This document shows positions 1 through 6,811 of a DNA stretch of 64,000 nucleotides, in pieces; the stretch's first letter is position 1, and each line of letters begins with the position of its first letter. This stretch comes from Massilia sp. erpn. Lineage in GTDB: Bacteria > Pseudomonadota > Gammaproteobacteria > Burkholderiales > Burkholderiaceae_D. Both the position numbers and the translations under genes were made by a program. The stretch spans positions 5,146,001 through 5,210,000 of the forward strand of contig NZ_CP053748.1 in the NCBI RefSeq assembly GCF_024400215.1, written 5' to 3'. The notes beneath the pieces were generated by a model that worked only from the letters and a program-made list of their open reading frames with translations, did not search any database and was not told the DNA's origin.

Positions 1-489
1 CCGGCCCGGTTGGCGGCCGCCGTCCTGGGCGCTGCCCAGCACCTTGGCGACATAGCCCAGCCGCTCGCCGCTGACGAAATTGCCCGAGTAGTAGCAGGAC
101 AGCGACGCCCGACTCGCGGCATTGGCGCCATCGAGCGCCGTGCCGGCATAACCGGCGCCGAGGGCGCGCTCATAGCAGGTTTTCAGGATGCCGGCGCCGG
201 CCTGCAGATTGCCGCAGGGGTCGAAACCGCTGGCCAGCTCCTTGTGCCAGCCCAGCCGCGGAAAATGAATGCGGTTGACCTGGCTGATGCCGATGGAATA
301 GTTGGCGCCCTGCTGTTCCAGGCTTTGTACGGTGGCCAGCGCCTCGGCCAGGTTGCGCGGCTGGCGCGCCAGACGGCCGCCGACCACGCCGATGGCGTAG
401 GGATTGCCGCCCGATTCCACGCGCACCAGCTGGCGTACCAGCGCTGGATGCACGTCCGGCGCGCAAGCGTAGGGAATCGCATCTAGCAT
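1..489 (-). CDS. VirB1-like lytic transglycosylase (3' end outside window)
   Basis: The frame is open from an ATG at 489 to the window edge, so at least 163 codons are visible and the C-terminus is missing. A strong GGAGGAAG ribosome site stands just upstream. The protein has the soluble-lytic-transglycosylase core of the VirB1 group: a VESGGNPYAIGVVGG stretch near residue 25 with the catalytic Glu, a NYSIGISQVN segment near residue 63, and a DPCGNLQAG segment near residue 90. These enzymes cut peptidoglycan to let a secretion apparatus or pilus through the wall. No signal peptide is evident with this start. A perfect hrp box lies about 105 bases upstream, so I infer HrpL control and a role with a type III system, although by sequence the family is the type IV secretion VirB1 type. 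Confidence 0.85.
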   Translation of the reverse strand, partial: MLDAIPYACAPDVHPALVRQLVRVESGGNPYAIGVVGGRLARQPRNLAEALATVQSLEQQGANYSIGISQVNRIHFPRLGWHKELASGFDPCGNLQAGAGILKTCYERALGAGYAGTALDGANAASRASLSCYYSGNFVSGERLGYVAKVLGSAQDGGRQPGR

Positions 490-593
490 GCTTCCTCCCC
501 CGCACGGCGTTCAGTATGAAACGTCCTCATAGGCTCTCACTCAAGGATGATTGGTGTGGCGCCCAGTCCTGCAAATCAGGCTGGAACGCTGCT

Positions 594-622
594 TATGTGG
601 AGCGGAGAAGCGGTCCGGTTCC
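594..622 (-). promoter_or_regulatory. hrp box (HrpL-type promoter) for the VirB1-like gene
   Basis: On the minus strand the sequence reads GGAACC-N16-CCACATA. This equals the hrp-box consensus GGAACC-N15/16-CCACNNA used by HrpL sigma factors. It points at the VirB1-like gene starting at 489, and an HrpL-like sigma gene is present in the same window. Confidence 0.8.
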
Positions 623-673
623 CTCGGCGGGTGTTTTTTTGCGGGAAGGACGGCTGGGCGGGAACGACAGACG

Positions 674-702
674 GGAACCGTGGCGGCGGTTGCCGCCACT
701 GA
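674..702 (+). promoter_or_regulatory. Second hrp-box match, overlapping a hairpin downstream of the PilT-like gene
   Basis: The plus strand reads GGAACC-N16-CCACTGA, again a full match to the hrp-box consensus. Bases 680-699 also form a perfect hairpin (GTGGCGGC, loop GGTT, GCCGCCAC) about 30 bases beyond the stop codon of the leftward PilT-like gene, so part of the match may be a terminator-like stem that lacks a U run. If active as a promoter it would transcribe antisense to the PilT-like gene and toward the HrpS-like gene at 2108. Confidence 0.35.
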
Positions 703-727
703 AGGCAGGGTGGATGCGCGCGTTGCT

Positions 728-1822
728 TTAGCGCGTGCTGCTGATCAGCTCATGCAGCTCCATGCGGTTATAGGCGACCCGCATCGCATCTTTCGGACTA
801 ATGAGCTTGCGGCCGACCAGCTGGGCCAGGTCTTCATTCAGGCTGCGCGACATATTGTCCTGGCGCCGCTTCATGAAGTCGGCCAGCAGCGGCAGCTTGC
901 CGGGATCGGCGATGAAGGGGGCGATCTGCTGGTTATTATTGAACAGCAGTTCGCTGGCCAGCACGAAGGCGTTGCCGCTCTCGCTCGGCACCAGGCCCTG
1001 GCAGATCACGCCGATCAGGGAGTTGGCCAGGGCCGCGCTGCGCTGCTCCTGCTGGCGCGGCGGGAAGAAGGAGAGCAGCTTGCCGATGGCGTTGACCGCG
1101 CTGTTGGTGTGCATGGTGGCGAGCACCAGATGGCCCGACTCGCCTGCGTGCAGCACGGTTTCGGCGGTCTCCAGGTCGCGGATTTCGCCGACCATGATGA
1201 TGTCGGGGTTTTGCCGCAGCGCCTCGCGCAGGCCGGCCGAGAAGCTGGGCGTGTCGGTCGGCACCTCCTTCTGCGAGATGATGGACTTGCGGCGTTTGAG
1301 CTGGTACTCCACCGGCTGTTCGATGGTCAGGATATGGGCCGTGCGGTTGCTGTTGATGTAGTCGAGCATGGCCGCCAGCGTGGTGGTCTTGCCCGAGCCG
1401 GTGGACCCGGTGACGACGATGACGCCCTTGGTTGCCTCCAGCATGGTTTTCACATAGGCGGGCAGGCCGGTCTTGTCGAGCGCCAGCGGATCGAGCGGCA
1501 GGCGGCGGATCGAAATCACCACCTTCTGCCCGCCCGTGGTGCGGTAGGCGTTGCAGCGCAGGCGGCAATTGGTCAGCACGAAGGGACGGTCGATGGCGCC
1601 CTCGGGCAGCTTCGCGGCCCAGTCCTTGTCGATCGATTCGAGCACCGGCAGCATGTCTTCGGCCGTCACGGCATCCTCGCCGACCGGCTGCCAGCCGCGC
1701 GGGGTTTTAATCATGAGCAGCGCGTCCTGCTCGATGTGCAGGTCGGTAAACACCTGGTCCGAAGCGATCAGCGTGATGATCTCCTGGACCAGGTCGCGCG
1801 AGATGGAAAAGTCAGTATTCAT
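728..1822 (-). CDS. PilT-like type IV pilus retraction ATPase
   Basis: A 364-residue GspE/PilT-family ATPase. It shows an N-terminal regulatory domain, Walker A GSTGSGKTTT near residue 140, a His-box region, and Walker B IIMVGEIRD. No tetracysteine zinc motif is present, which fits PilT rather than PilB/GspE. In type IV pili PilT hexamers power fibre retraction at the inner membrane. The ATG at 1822 was chosen because family similarity starts there; the ribosome site is poor. The gene stands alone, separate from the pilus operon and divergent from the HrpS-like gene, with a sigma54-like element about 65 bases upstream. It could serve the type IVb pilus here or a housekeeping pilus elsewhere. 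Confidence 0.85.
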   Translation of the reverse strand: MNTDFSISRDLVQEIITLIASDQVFTDLHIEQDALLMIKTPRGWQPVGEDAVTAEDMLPVLESIDKDWAAKLPEGAIDRPFVLTNCRLRCNAYRTTGGQKVVISIRRLPLDPLALDKTGLPAYVKTMLEATKGVIVVTGSTGSGKTTTLAAMLDYINSNRTAHILTIEQPVEYQLKRRKSIISQKEVPTDTPSFSAGLREALRQNPDIIMVGEIRDLETAETVLHAGESGHLVLATMHTNSAVNAIGKLLSFFPPRQQEQRSAALANSLIGVICQGLVPSESGNAFVLASELLFNNNQQIAPFIADPGKLPLLADFMKRRQDNMSRSLNEDLAQLVGRKLISPKDAMRVAYNRMELHELISSTR

Positions 1823-1886
1823 GGGAGTAGACGTATGGTTGATCTTGGCCGTGCCGCCAGCCGGGCACCGCCTCCACAGCGCATGT

Positions 1887-1902
1887 CGCAAAAACCGTTC
1901 CA
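1887..1902 (-). promoter_or_regulatory. Candidate sigma54 promoter for the PilT-like gene
   Basis: The minus strand reads TGGAACG-GTTT-TTGCG, keeping the GG and GC pairs at the spacing of the TGGCACG-N4-TTGCW consensus with two mismatches. It lies about 65 bases upstream of the ATG at 1822. Confidence 0.4.
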
Positions 1903-1985
1903 CCCGCCGCCTGCCGCGGGCCGCCCCGGCTGGCGCAGGCGCCGATACCGCCGGCAACTGGCACCAGCAGGCAGCGCTGCAAGGT

Positions 1986-2030
1986 GGCTGGCCGGCTGTT
2001 CTTTCAATTCTGAAAGACGGTTGGCCAGCC
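1986..2030. repeat. Nested inverted repeat between two divergent promoters
   Basis: GGCTGGCC (1986-1993) and GGCCAGCC (2023-2030) form perfect 8-bp arms; inside them CTTTCAATTCTGAAAG (2001-2016) has perfect 6-bp arms. The dyad lies between the two sigma54-type elements, so it may be an activator or repressor site. A transcript hairpin is the alternative. Confidence 0.45.
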
Positions 2031-2047
2031 CAGCGCCAATCCCATGC

Positions 2048-2063
2048 TGGCACGTTCCCTGCA
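2048..2063 (+). promoter_or_regulatory. Sigma54 promoter for the HrpS-like gene
   Basis: The plus strand reads TGGCACG-TTCC-CTGCA, one base off the sigma54 consensus TGGCACG-N4-TTGCW. It ends 45 bases before the ATG at 2108 and supports that start, since transcription would begin near 2075. Confidence 0.6.
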
Positions 2064-2107
2064 TAACCCTCTGGCTGATCCATCGCCACCCAACAATCCC
2101 GTATCCG

Positions 2108-4342
2108 ATGACACGACTGCGCTCCACGCCTTCCCTGCTCCCTCCCGCCGCCGCCCAGGACAGCCTGGTCAAGGAAATCGCCCCGCTCTCGGTCGATGTG
2201 CTGATCGAAGGCGAAACCGGCACCGGCAAGGACGTGACGGCACGCGAAATCCACCGCCACTCAGGCCGCTGCGGCAAATTCATCGCCATCAACTGCGCCG
2301 CCGTGCCGGAACACATCGCTGAAAGCGAGTTGTTCGGCTATGAGAGCGGTGCCTTCACCGGCGCCGCGCGCGCCAAGGAAGGCAAGCTGGAACTGGCGCA
2401 CGACGGCACCCTGTATCTCGACGAAATCGACAGCATGCCGCTGGCGATCCAGGCCAAGCTGCTGCGCGCCCTGCAGGAACGCGGCTGCGAACGCCTCGGC
2501 GGCAGCCGCTTCTACCGCTCCGACTTCCGCGTGGTGGCCTCCACCAAGATCGCCCTGCTCACGCTGGTCGAGCAAGGCTGCTTCCGCAAGGACTTGTACT
2601 ACCGTCTCAACGTGGTCAAACTGCGCCTGCCCTCGCTGCGCGATTCGCGTGAAAAAGTCCTGCCGCTGTTCGCCCAGTTCCTGGACGAGGCTTGCCAGCG
2701 CCACGGCCGCAGCCTGCCCGCCATTCCGGGCGGCAGCCAGAAGCTGCTGATGGAATATCCCTGGCCGGGCAATATCCGCGAACTGAAAAACGCGGCGGAA
2801 CGCTTCGCCCTCGGCCTGGCGCCGCTGGGCGATGAAGACCAGGGCGAAGTCGCGCCGCCGCCCGGCATGGAAGCGCCGCCGCGCGCCGACGACAGCGCCC
2901 TGTCGCTGCGCGAACGGGTGCGCAATTTCGAGCAGGAGGTGATCACCTCCACGCTGGCGCGCCACGACCAGGTGGTGACGCGGGCGGCGCAGGAGCTGCA
3001 GATATCGGTCAACACCCTGTACTACCGTATCAAGACCCTGGGCGTGCGTATCGCCACCCCGGCCGCGCAGGCGGCGGCGCTGCCCGCCCCGGTCCAGGGC
3101 GAAACCCCGGAGACCTCGGGAGAAACGCTGTCCGCCTTGCCGCTTGCCCAGTTGCCCGCGGCCTTGCGCGCCGCGCTCAAACACCGTTTCACGGCCACTT
3201 TCCGCCAGCTGGCCGAGTCCCATCCGGCACGCGCCCAGCACCTGATCTTCCCCGACCACGACTTTCTCGGCGCCCTGCTCGACGCGCTGGCGCGACATGG
3301 CGAGGCAGTAGACGGCGCCGCCTTCGCCGAGCAGGATCTGGACGGCGCCATCGCCGCCGTGCGCGAAGCCAGCGAAGAATTCTGCCGCGAGCTGCGCCAG
3401 CCGAGCGACGACTTCCTGCAAAATATGCGCAACAGCCAGGCCGCCGACCGCTACGCCAAGAGCGCCGAACGCGCCTTGCGCAATTTCCGCCCACGCATTG
3501 GAGATACCAGCCGCCTGTGGCAGGAACTGGCCCAGCTGCCGCCCTGCTCCGGCCTGGCCGTGGGCCAGCTATGGCGCCTGTGCATCGACCCGCTCAAGCT
3601 GGAACTGATGCAGGCCAAGGGTCTGGAGATCGGCGGCAATCCCTATATCGGTCATTTGTTCGACAGCGAACCCAGTTATCTGTATCACATGGCCCGTGCC
3701 TGGCTGGCCGCCATGCAAGACCTGGAGCAGCCGCTCGACCTGGCAGCCGTTCTGCGCCTGCACGCCCTCTGCAGCGGCGCGGAAGCAGAGGCGCCCGCCA
3801 GCTTGCCGGCCGCCAGCGGTGCCTGGGCGCAATTTGTGCTGCTGCCCGGGGAAACCCTGAGCAGCGACGGTGAGGCTGAACTGGCGCGCTTCGTTGATCA
3901 GCAAGCGGGGCCGGCCCCGCGCTGCTCGCTCTCGGTGAAACGGCTGAACGGCGGCGGCGAGTTCAAGATCTTCAAGCGCGAGGAAGCCGCGCTGCCGCTG
4001 CTGGCAGGCTTGATGCAGGAATGGATCGGCGCCTACCATGCCGCCCTGGCCTCGACTGCCGACGCGGAATTGCGCGCCGGCGCCGCCATCGCCCTATGCC
4101 AGAAACTGCAGCGCCTGCGCCCTTTCCCAACCGGGAACTGCCGCACCTTCGGCATCCTGCTGCTGAACCGCCTGCTGGTGCAGCAGGGCCGGTCCTTGTC
4201 CATGCTGGACAACCCGAACAAACTGGATGGTTTCTCCGGCGCGGAAGTCCTGGCTCTGGTACATCAGGGCCAGCAAAGGGTGGCTGGCTGGCGCGGCGCG
4301 TCTGAGCGCGCCGGCGCTATGTGTCGGCAAGCTGAAGTTTGA
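2108..4342 (+). CDS. hrpS: HrpS-like sigma54 enhancer-binding protein with Fic-like C-terminal extension
   Basis: 744 residues. The first third is an AAA+ sigma54-activator module without a receiver domain, as in HrpS/HrpR: Walker A GETGTGKD (about residue 35), the sigma54-contacting GAFTGA loop, Walker B GTLYLDEID and the RKDLYYRLN segment. A Fis-type helix-turn-helix (ITSTLARH...VNTLYYRIK) follows near residues 280-310. HrpS proteins normally end here. This one continues for roughly 420 residues, and near residue 671 (base 4118) has RPFPTGNCRT followed by a leucine-rich helix, which resembles the Fic motif HPFx(D/E)GNGR with the catalytic His replaced by Arg, the acidic residue by Thr and the second Gly by Cys. 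The likely role is activation of the hrpL promoter with sigma54-RNA polymerase; the extension may sense a ligand or partner. No good ribosome site precedes the ATG. The gene overlaps the convergent neighbour by 26 bases. Confidence 0.85.
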   Translation: MTRLRSTPSLLPPAAAQDSLVKEIAPLSVDVLIEGETGTGKDVTAREIHRHSGRCGKFIAINCAAVPEHIAESELFGYESGAFTGAARAKEGKLELAHDGTLYLDEIDSMPLAIQAKLLRALQERGCERLGGSRFYRSDFRVVASTKIALLTLVEQGCFRKDLYYRLNVVKLRLPSLRDSREKVLPLFAQFLDEACQRHGRSLPAIPGGSQKLLMEYPWPGNIRELKNAAERFALGLAPLGDEDQGEVAPPPGMEAPPRADDSALSLRERVRNFEQEVITSTLARHDQVVTRAAQELQISVNTLYYRIKTLGVRIATPAAQAAALPAPVQGETPETSGETLSALPLAQLPAALRAALKHRFTATFRQLAESHPARAQHLIFPDHDFLGALLDALARHGEAVDGAAFAEQDLDGAIAAVREASEEFCRELRQPSDDFLQNMRNSQAADRYAKSAERALRNFRPRIGDTSRLWQELAQLPPCSGLAVGQLWRLCIDPLKLELMQAKGLEIGGNPYIGHLFDSEPSYLYHMARAWLAAMQDLEQPLDLAAVLRLHALCSGAEAEAPASLPAASGAWAQFVLLPGETLSSDGEAELARFVDQQAGPAPRCSLSVKRLNGGGEFKIFKREEAALPLLAGLMQEWIGAYHAALASTADAELRAGAAIALCQKLQRLRPFPTGNCRTFGILLLNRLLVQQGRSLSMLDNPNKLDGFSGAEVLALVHQGQQRVAGWRGASERAGAMCRQAEV

Positions 4343-6206
4343 GATCTCGTAGTGCCGTGAATGTCCGGGTTGTGAGTTCGGCCTGAGGCTCATTAAAAGC
4401 ATCTCTGTCGGCCTTCAACGCCTCCTTGTTCCTCGCCTCGCTGGCAAGGGTGGTGAGGAAGTCTTTCATATCCGCCAGGAGGGGGAGATCCTTCTCCTCC
4501 ACTTTATTTTCCCGAATCAGCTTATTCTCGCCATCATTCGTGAGGGTTTTCATAAGCTTTTCTTTGGTGGAAAAATGCTCTGGCAGCTCATCAAAAGGGA
4601 TCAACATAGAATCGCCATTCCGGCCGATACTCAGTTCGATGGCCTCATTTTCCAGCGCATCATTGCCGCTCGAGGTGTCCCTGAGCCTATCCATGATTTC
4701 CTGCATAATTTTCCGCAGCCGCTCATTGGCCCGCCTTATCGAACTATCGCGTTCAAGATCTATATGCACAGCAGGCTTGATGCCCGTATCTTTCTTATCA
4801 GAATCAGAAAACAGGGAATTGTGGGCAGCGCTGACCGAGTTTGACCTGTCAATACGGGAATTCAATGCCTCCATCGTATTCCCATTTTCATATTTTGTAT
4901 TGGCCTTGTTCAGCCAGGTTTCAACACTGGCATCAAGATTCTTTAAAAATTCTTCGGGCGTGATCGTTGGCACATCTGGTCCCGGAGGGATCACTGCCAT
5001 CGCCCGCGCCCGTGAGCCGGTGTTGCCAAGCTGGTAGTCGTGAGCCCTTTCCTCTGGCGCACCTTGACTGAAAATGCCATCGGCATCGGCCACCTGGGCC
5101 AAACTCATTGCGTCAACGCCTGGGACGGCATCCGGACCGCAGAAAACAAACATAGTGTCCTTATAACTTTGCAGCGGCGGCTCTTTTTCCATCTGCGCCT
5201 TAATATGCTCGGCTATCAGTTCCTGATTGTGTTCATCGGAAATATAGACAATATTCTTGATATTCGATTTATTTTGATAATTGTAACGTACCGATTCGTG
5301 GCAGAGCACCCCCTGAGTTTTTCCATTGATCGGTTCCCCGGCAGCATTCGGAGCGTTTTTCAATAAGTAATTAACTGTCCTATTCCTTATTTTCTCCCGC
5401 GAATCTTTCGGTTTTGCGCCTATTTTTTCAAGCGCATTTTCCATTTTCCCAAGGATGGCTTTTTCTTTTTCCCGGAATATCCCAGCCAGTCTGGAGTTTT
5501 TTCCTTTCTCCGACGCTTTGATATTGAAGAGAGTATCGTTTTTCTCTTGCTTGATCCGGCGCCCTGCGGGAACCCCGGCCTGGTGCGCCGCATTTTGCAG
5601 GGCATCATTCGAGTCCGTCAGAACCTTGACCTTTTCCGCCATGCCTTTTTCGCCGATGATGCCCTGCAAGGAAACCATCAAATTTTTTGCGTCCAGGATG
5701 GGGGAATTCTGCAACGCTTGGAGAGAAGTCGTGCGCGCCCCGGTTTCGGCTGCTTTCGATAGCGGCATCTGTTCCCGGTCAAAGGCCTGCAGGAAACCAG
5801 CCTGTTCCAGGCTTTCGATTTTTTTTGCCTTATTTTTGAACGTAGACGGCGTTTCATTTTGCAGGACATCCTGCAGTGTTCTGGGCGCCCGGGCAACCAC
5901 GACACTGATATCTTTCTTCTGCAGCTCCACCTGCAGCTTCTCCAGCGCCTCTGACTGCACCCGCTGCCCCTCAAGGCCAGACACGTGCAGGACCACCGTG
6001 CTGCCAGCCTTTAAGCTGTCTTTTTTCAGTGCCTCATGGATGACATCGAGCGACTGCCCCGCCTGTTCCCTGCCATGCGCGGCATAGCCTACTACCAGGA
6101 CGGACGCGTCCTGTGTCTTCATCGTTCTATCCAGCGCCTGAGTGATGCCGGCCTCCATGGATAATTCCTTCTCCATTGCCGGTGCAGATCTGGAACCTCG
6201 GGTCAT
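4317..6206 (-). CDS. Large hydrophilic protein of unknown function, A/T-richer than neighbours
   Basis: 629 residues from an ATG at 6206, chosen because AAAGGA lies 9-10 bases upstream; an in-frame ATG at 6236 has no ribosome site. I recognise no family. The protein is hydrophilic, Lys/Glu-rich, has no signal peptide or membrane segment, and shows long charged helical stretches (for example around residues 190-310 and 480-629). One segment near residue 20-60 (VLVVGYAAHG) looks like a beta strand and turn of an alpha/beta domain, and CHESVRYNY with IVYISDEHNQ (about residue 310-340) suggest a second globular region. Base composition is clearly more A/T-rich than both flanks, suggesting recent acquisition. 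Between hrpS and the pilus operon, a secreted effector or toxin is a reasonable guess only; no hrp box was found upstream. Confidence 0.7.
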   Translation of the reverse strand: MTRGSRSAPAMEKELSMEAGITQALDRTMKTQDASVLVVGYAAHGREQAGQSLDVIHEALKKDSLKAGSTVVLHVSGLEGQRVQSEALEKLQVELQKKDISVVVARAPRTLQDVLQNETPSTFKNKAKKIESLEQAGFLQAFDREQMPLSKAAETGARTTSLQALQNSPILDAKNLMVSLQGIIGEKGMAEKVKVLTDSNDALQNAAHQAGVPAGRRIKQEKNDTLFNIKASEKGKNSRLAGIFREKEKAILGKMENALEKIGAKPKDSREKIRNRTVNYLLKNAPNAAGEPINGKTQGVLCHESVRYNYQNKSNIKNIVYISDEHNQELIAEHIKAQMEKEPPLQSYKDTMFVFCGPDAVPGVDAMSLAQVADADGIFSQGAPEERAHDYQLGNTGSRARAMAVIPPGPDVPTITPEEFLKNLDASVETWLNKANTKYENGNTMEALNSRIDRSNSVSAAHNSLFSDSDKKDTGIKPAVHIDLERDSSIRRANERLRKIMQEIMDRLRDTSSGNDALENEAIELSIGRNGDSMLIPFDELPEHFSTKEKLMKTLTNDGENKLIRENKVEEKDLPLLADMKDFLTTLASEARNKEALKADRDAFNEPQAELTTRTFTALRDLKLQLADT

Positions 6207-6338
6207 AGCAAAATGTCCTTTAATAGATAAATTCATGACCAATGGGTCACGCTTGTTGAGTCGATGCGGAACCCAGTCAGTTCCCGCCGCCGCCACGTTT
6301 TTTGCCGTCCGCAAGGCGGCCCTGGATTGCCGCGCTCT

Positions 6339-6809
6339 TTAGCGCGCCGCCTCGGGCGCAAGATTGTGATATACGCGCGCCGCATAACGCAGCCGGACAG
6401 CCGGCTTGGGGGAGTTGTAAGCGCCGACCGCCGTCCACGAATTGCCGAGCTGCTGGATGTTCTGCGCCAGTATCCAGGCACCGACTTCGATGCTGACGCA
6501 GGGTTCGTACAGCTGCGCCTCGGTGATGCCGTGCCGCCGCAAGACAGGCAGCCAGCTGCTGTTGATCTGCATCAGACCGATGTCATAGCTGCCGTTCGCG
6601 TTGCTGCGATTGATGGCCCGGGGATTCAGATTCGATTCGGTTTTGGCAATGGCGTGCAGCAGGTAAGGACTGATGCCGTATTTGGCGCCGATCTCGTGCC
6701 AGCAAGCCCGGGCCGGCGCCGGCGCGCAGGCGAGCGCGCACAGCATTGCCGCCAGCACGAGGCCATGGCGGCGCGCCAGGAGCGGCTGGAAACCGGGAGG
6801 CGAAAGCAT
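6339..6809 (-). CDS. Pilus-associated lytic transglycosylase (R64 PilT / IpgF type)
   Basis: 156 residues starting two bases after the upstream minor-pilin stop codon; a GTG at 6839 is an in-frame alternative. An N-terminal hydrophobic signal segment ends around ARA-CW, followed by the compact IpgF/PilT lytic transglycosylase domain: the catalytic Glu in AIAKTESNLNPRAINRS, then GSYDIGLMQINSSWLP and a C-terminal VGAYNSPKP. Enzymes of this kind open peptidoglycan for type IVb pilus or secretion assembly; the R64 homologue is named pilT, which must not be confused with the retraction ATPase. As the last gene of the pilus run, it is probably co-transcribed with pilV. Confidence 0.88.
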   Translation of the reverse strand: MLSPPGFQPLLARRHGLVLAAMLCALACAPAPARACWHEIGAKYGISPYLLHAIAKTESNLNPRAINRSNANGSYDIGLMQINSSWLPVLRRHGITEAQLYEPCVSIEVGAWILAQNIQQLGNSWTAVGAYNSPKPAVRLRYAARVYHNLAPEAAR

Positions 6810-6811
6810 GT

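Noticed and set aside
566..582. TGGCGCCCAGTCCTGCA as a sigma54 promoter upstream of the VirB1-like gene
   Set aside because: Spacing between the GG and GC pairs is one base too long, and it faces away from the gene. The hrp box at 594-622 is a better explanation.
551..2107. A long plus-strand frame, open from 551 and continuous with the HrpS-like gene
   Set aside because: It runs antisense through the PilT-like ATPase, has no ribosome site, and its translation has no family features; a sigma54 promoter at 2048 and the ATG at 2108 explain the real gene. Long antisense frames are common in high-GC DNA.
6275..6311. hrp-box-like GGAACC ... CCAC near the start of the 4317-6206 gene
   Set aside because: Spacer is 19 bases and it lies on the wrong strand.
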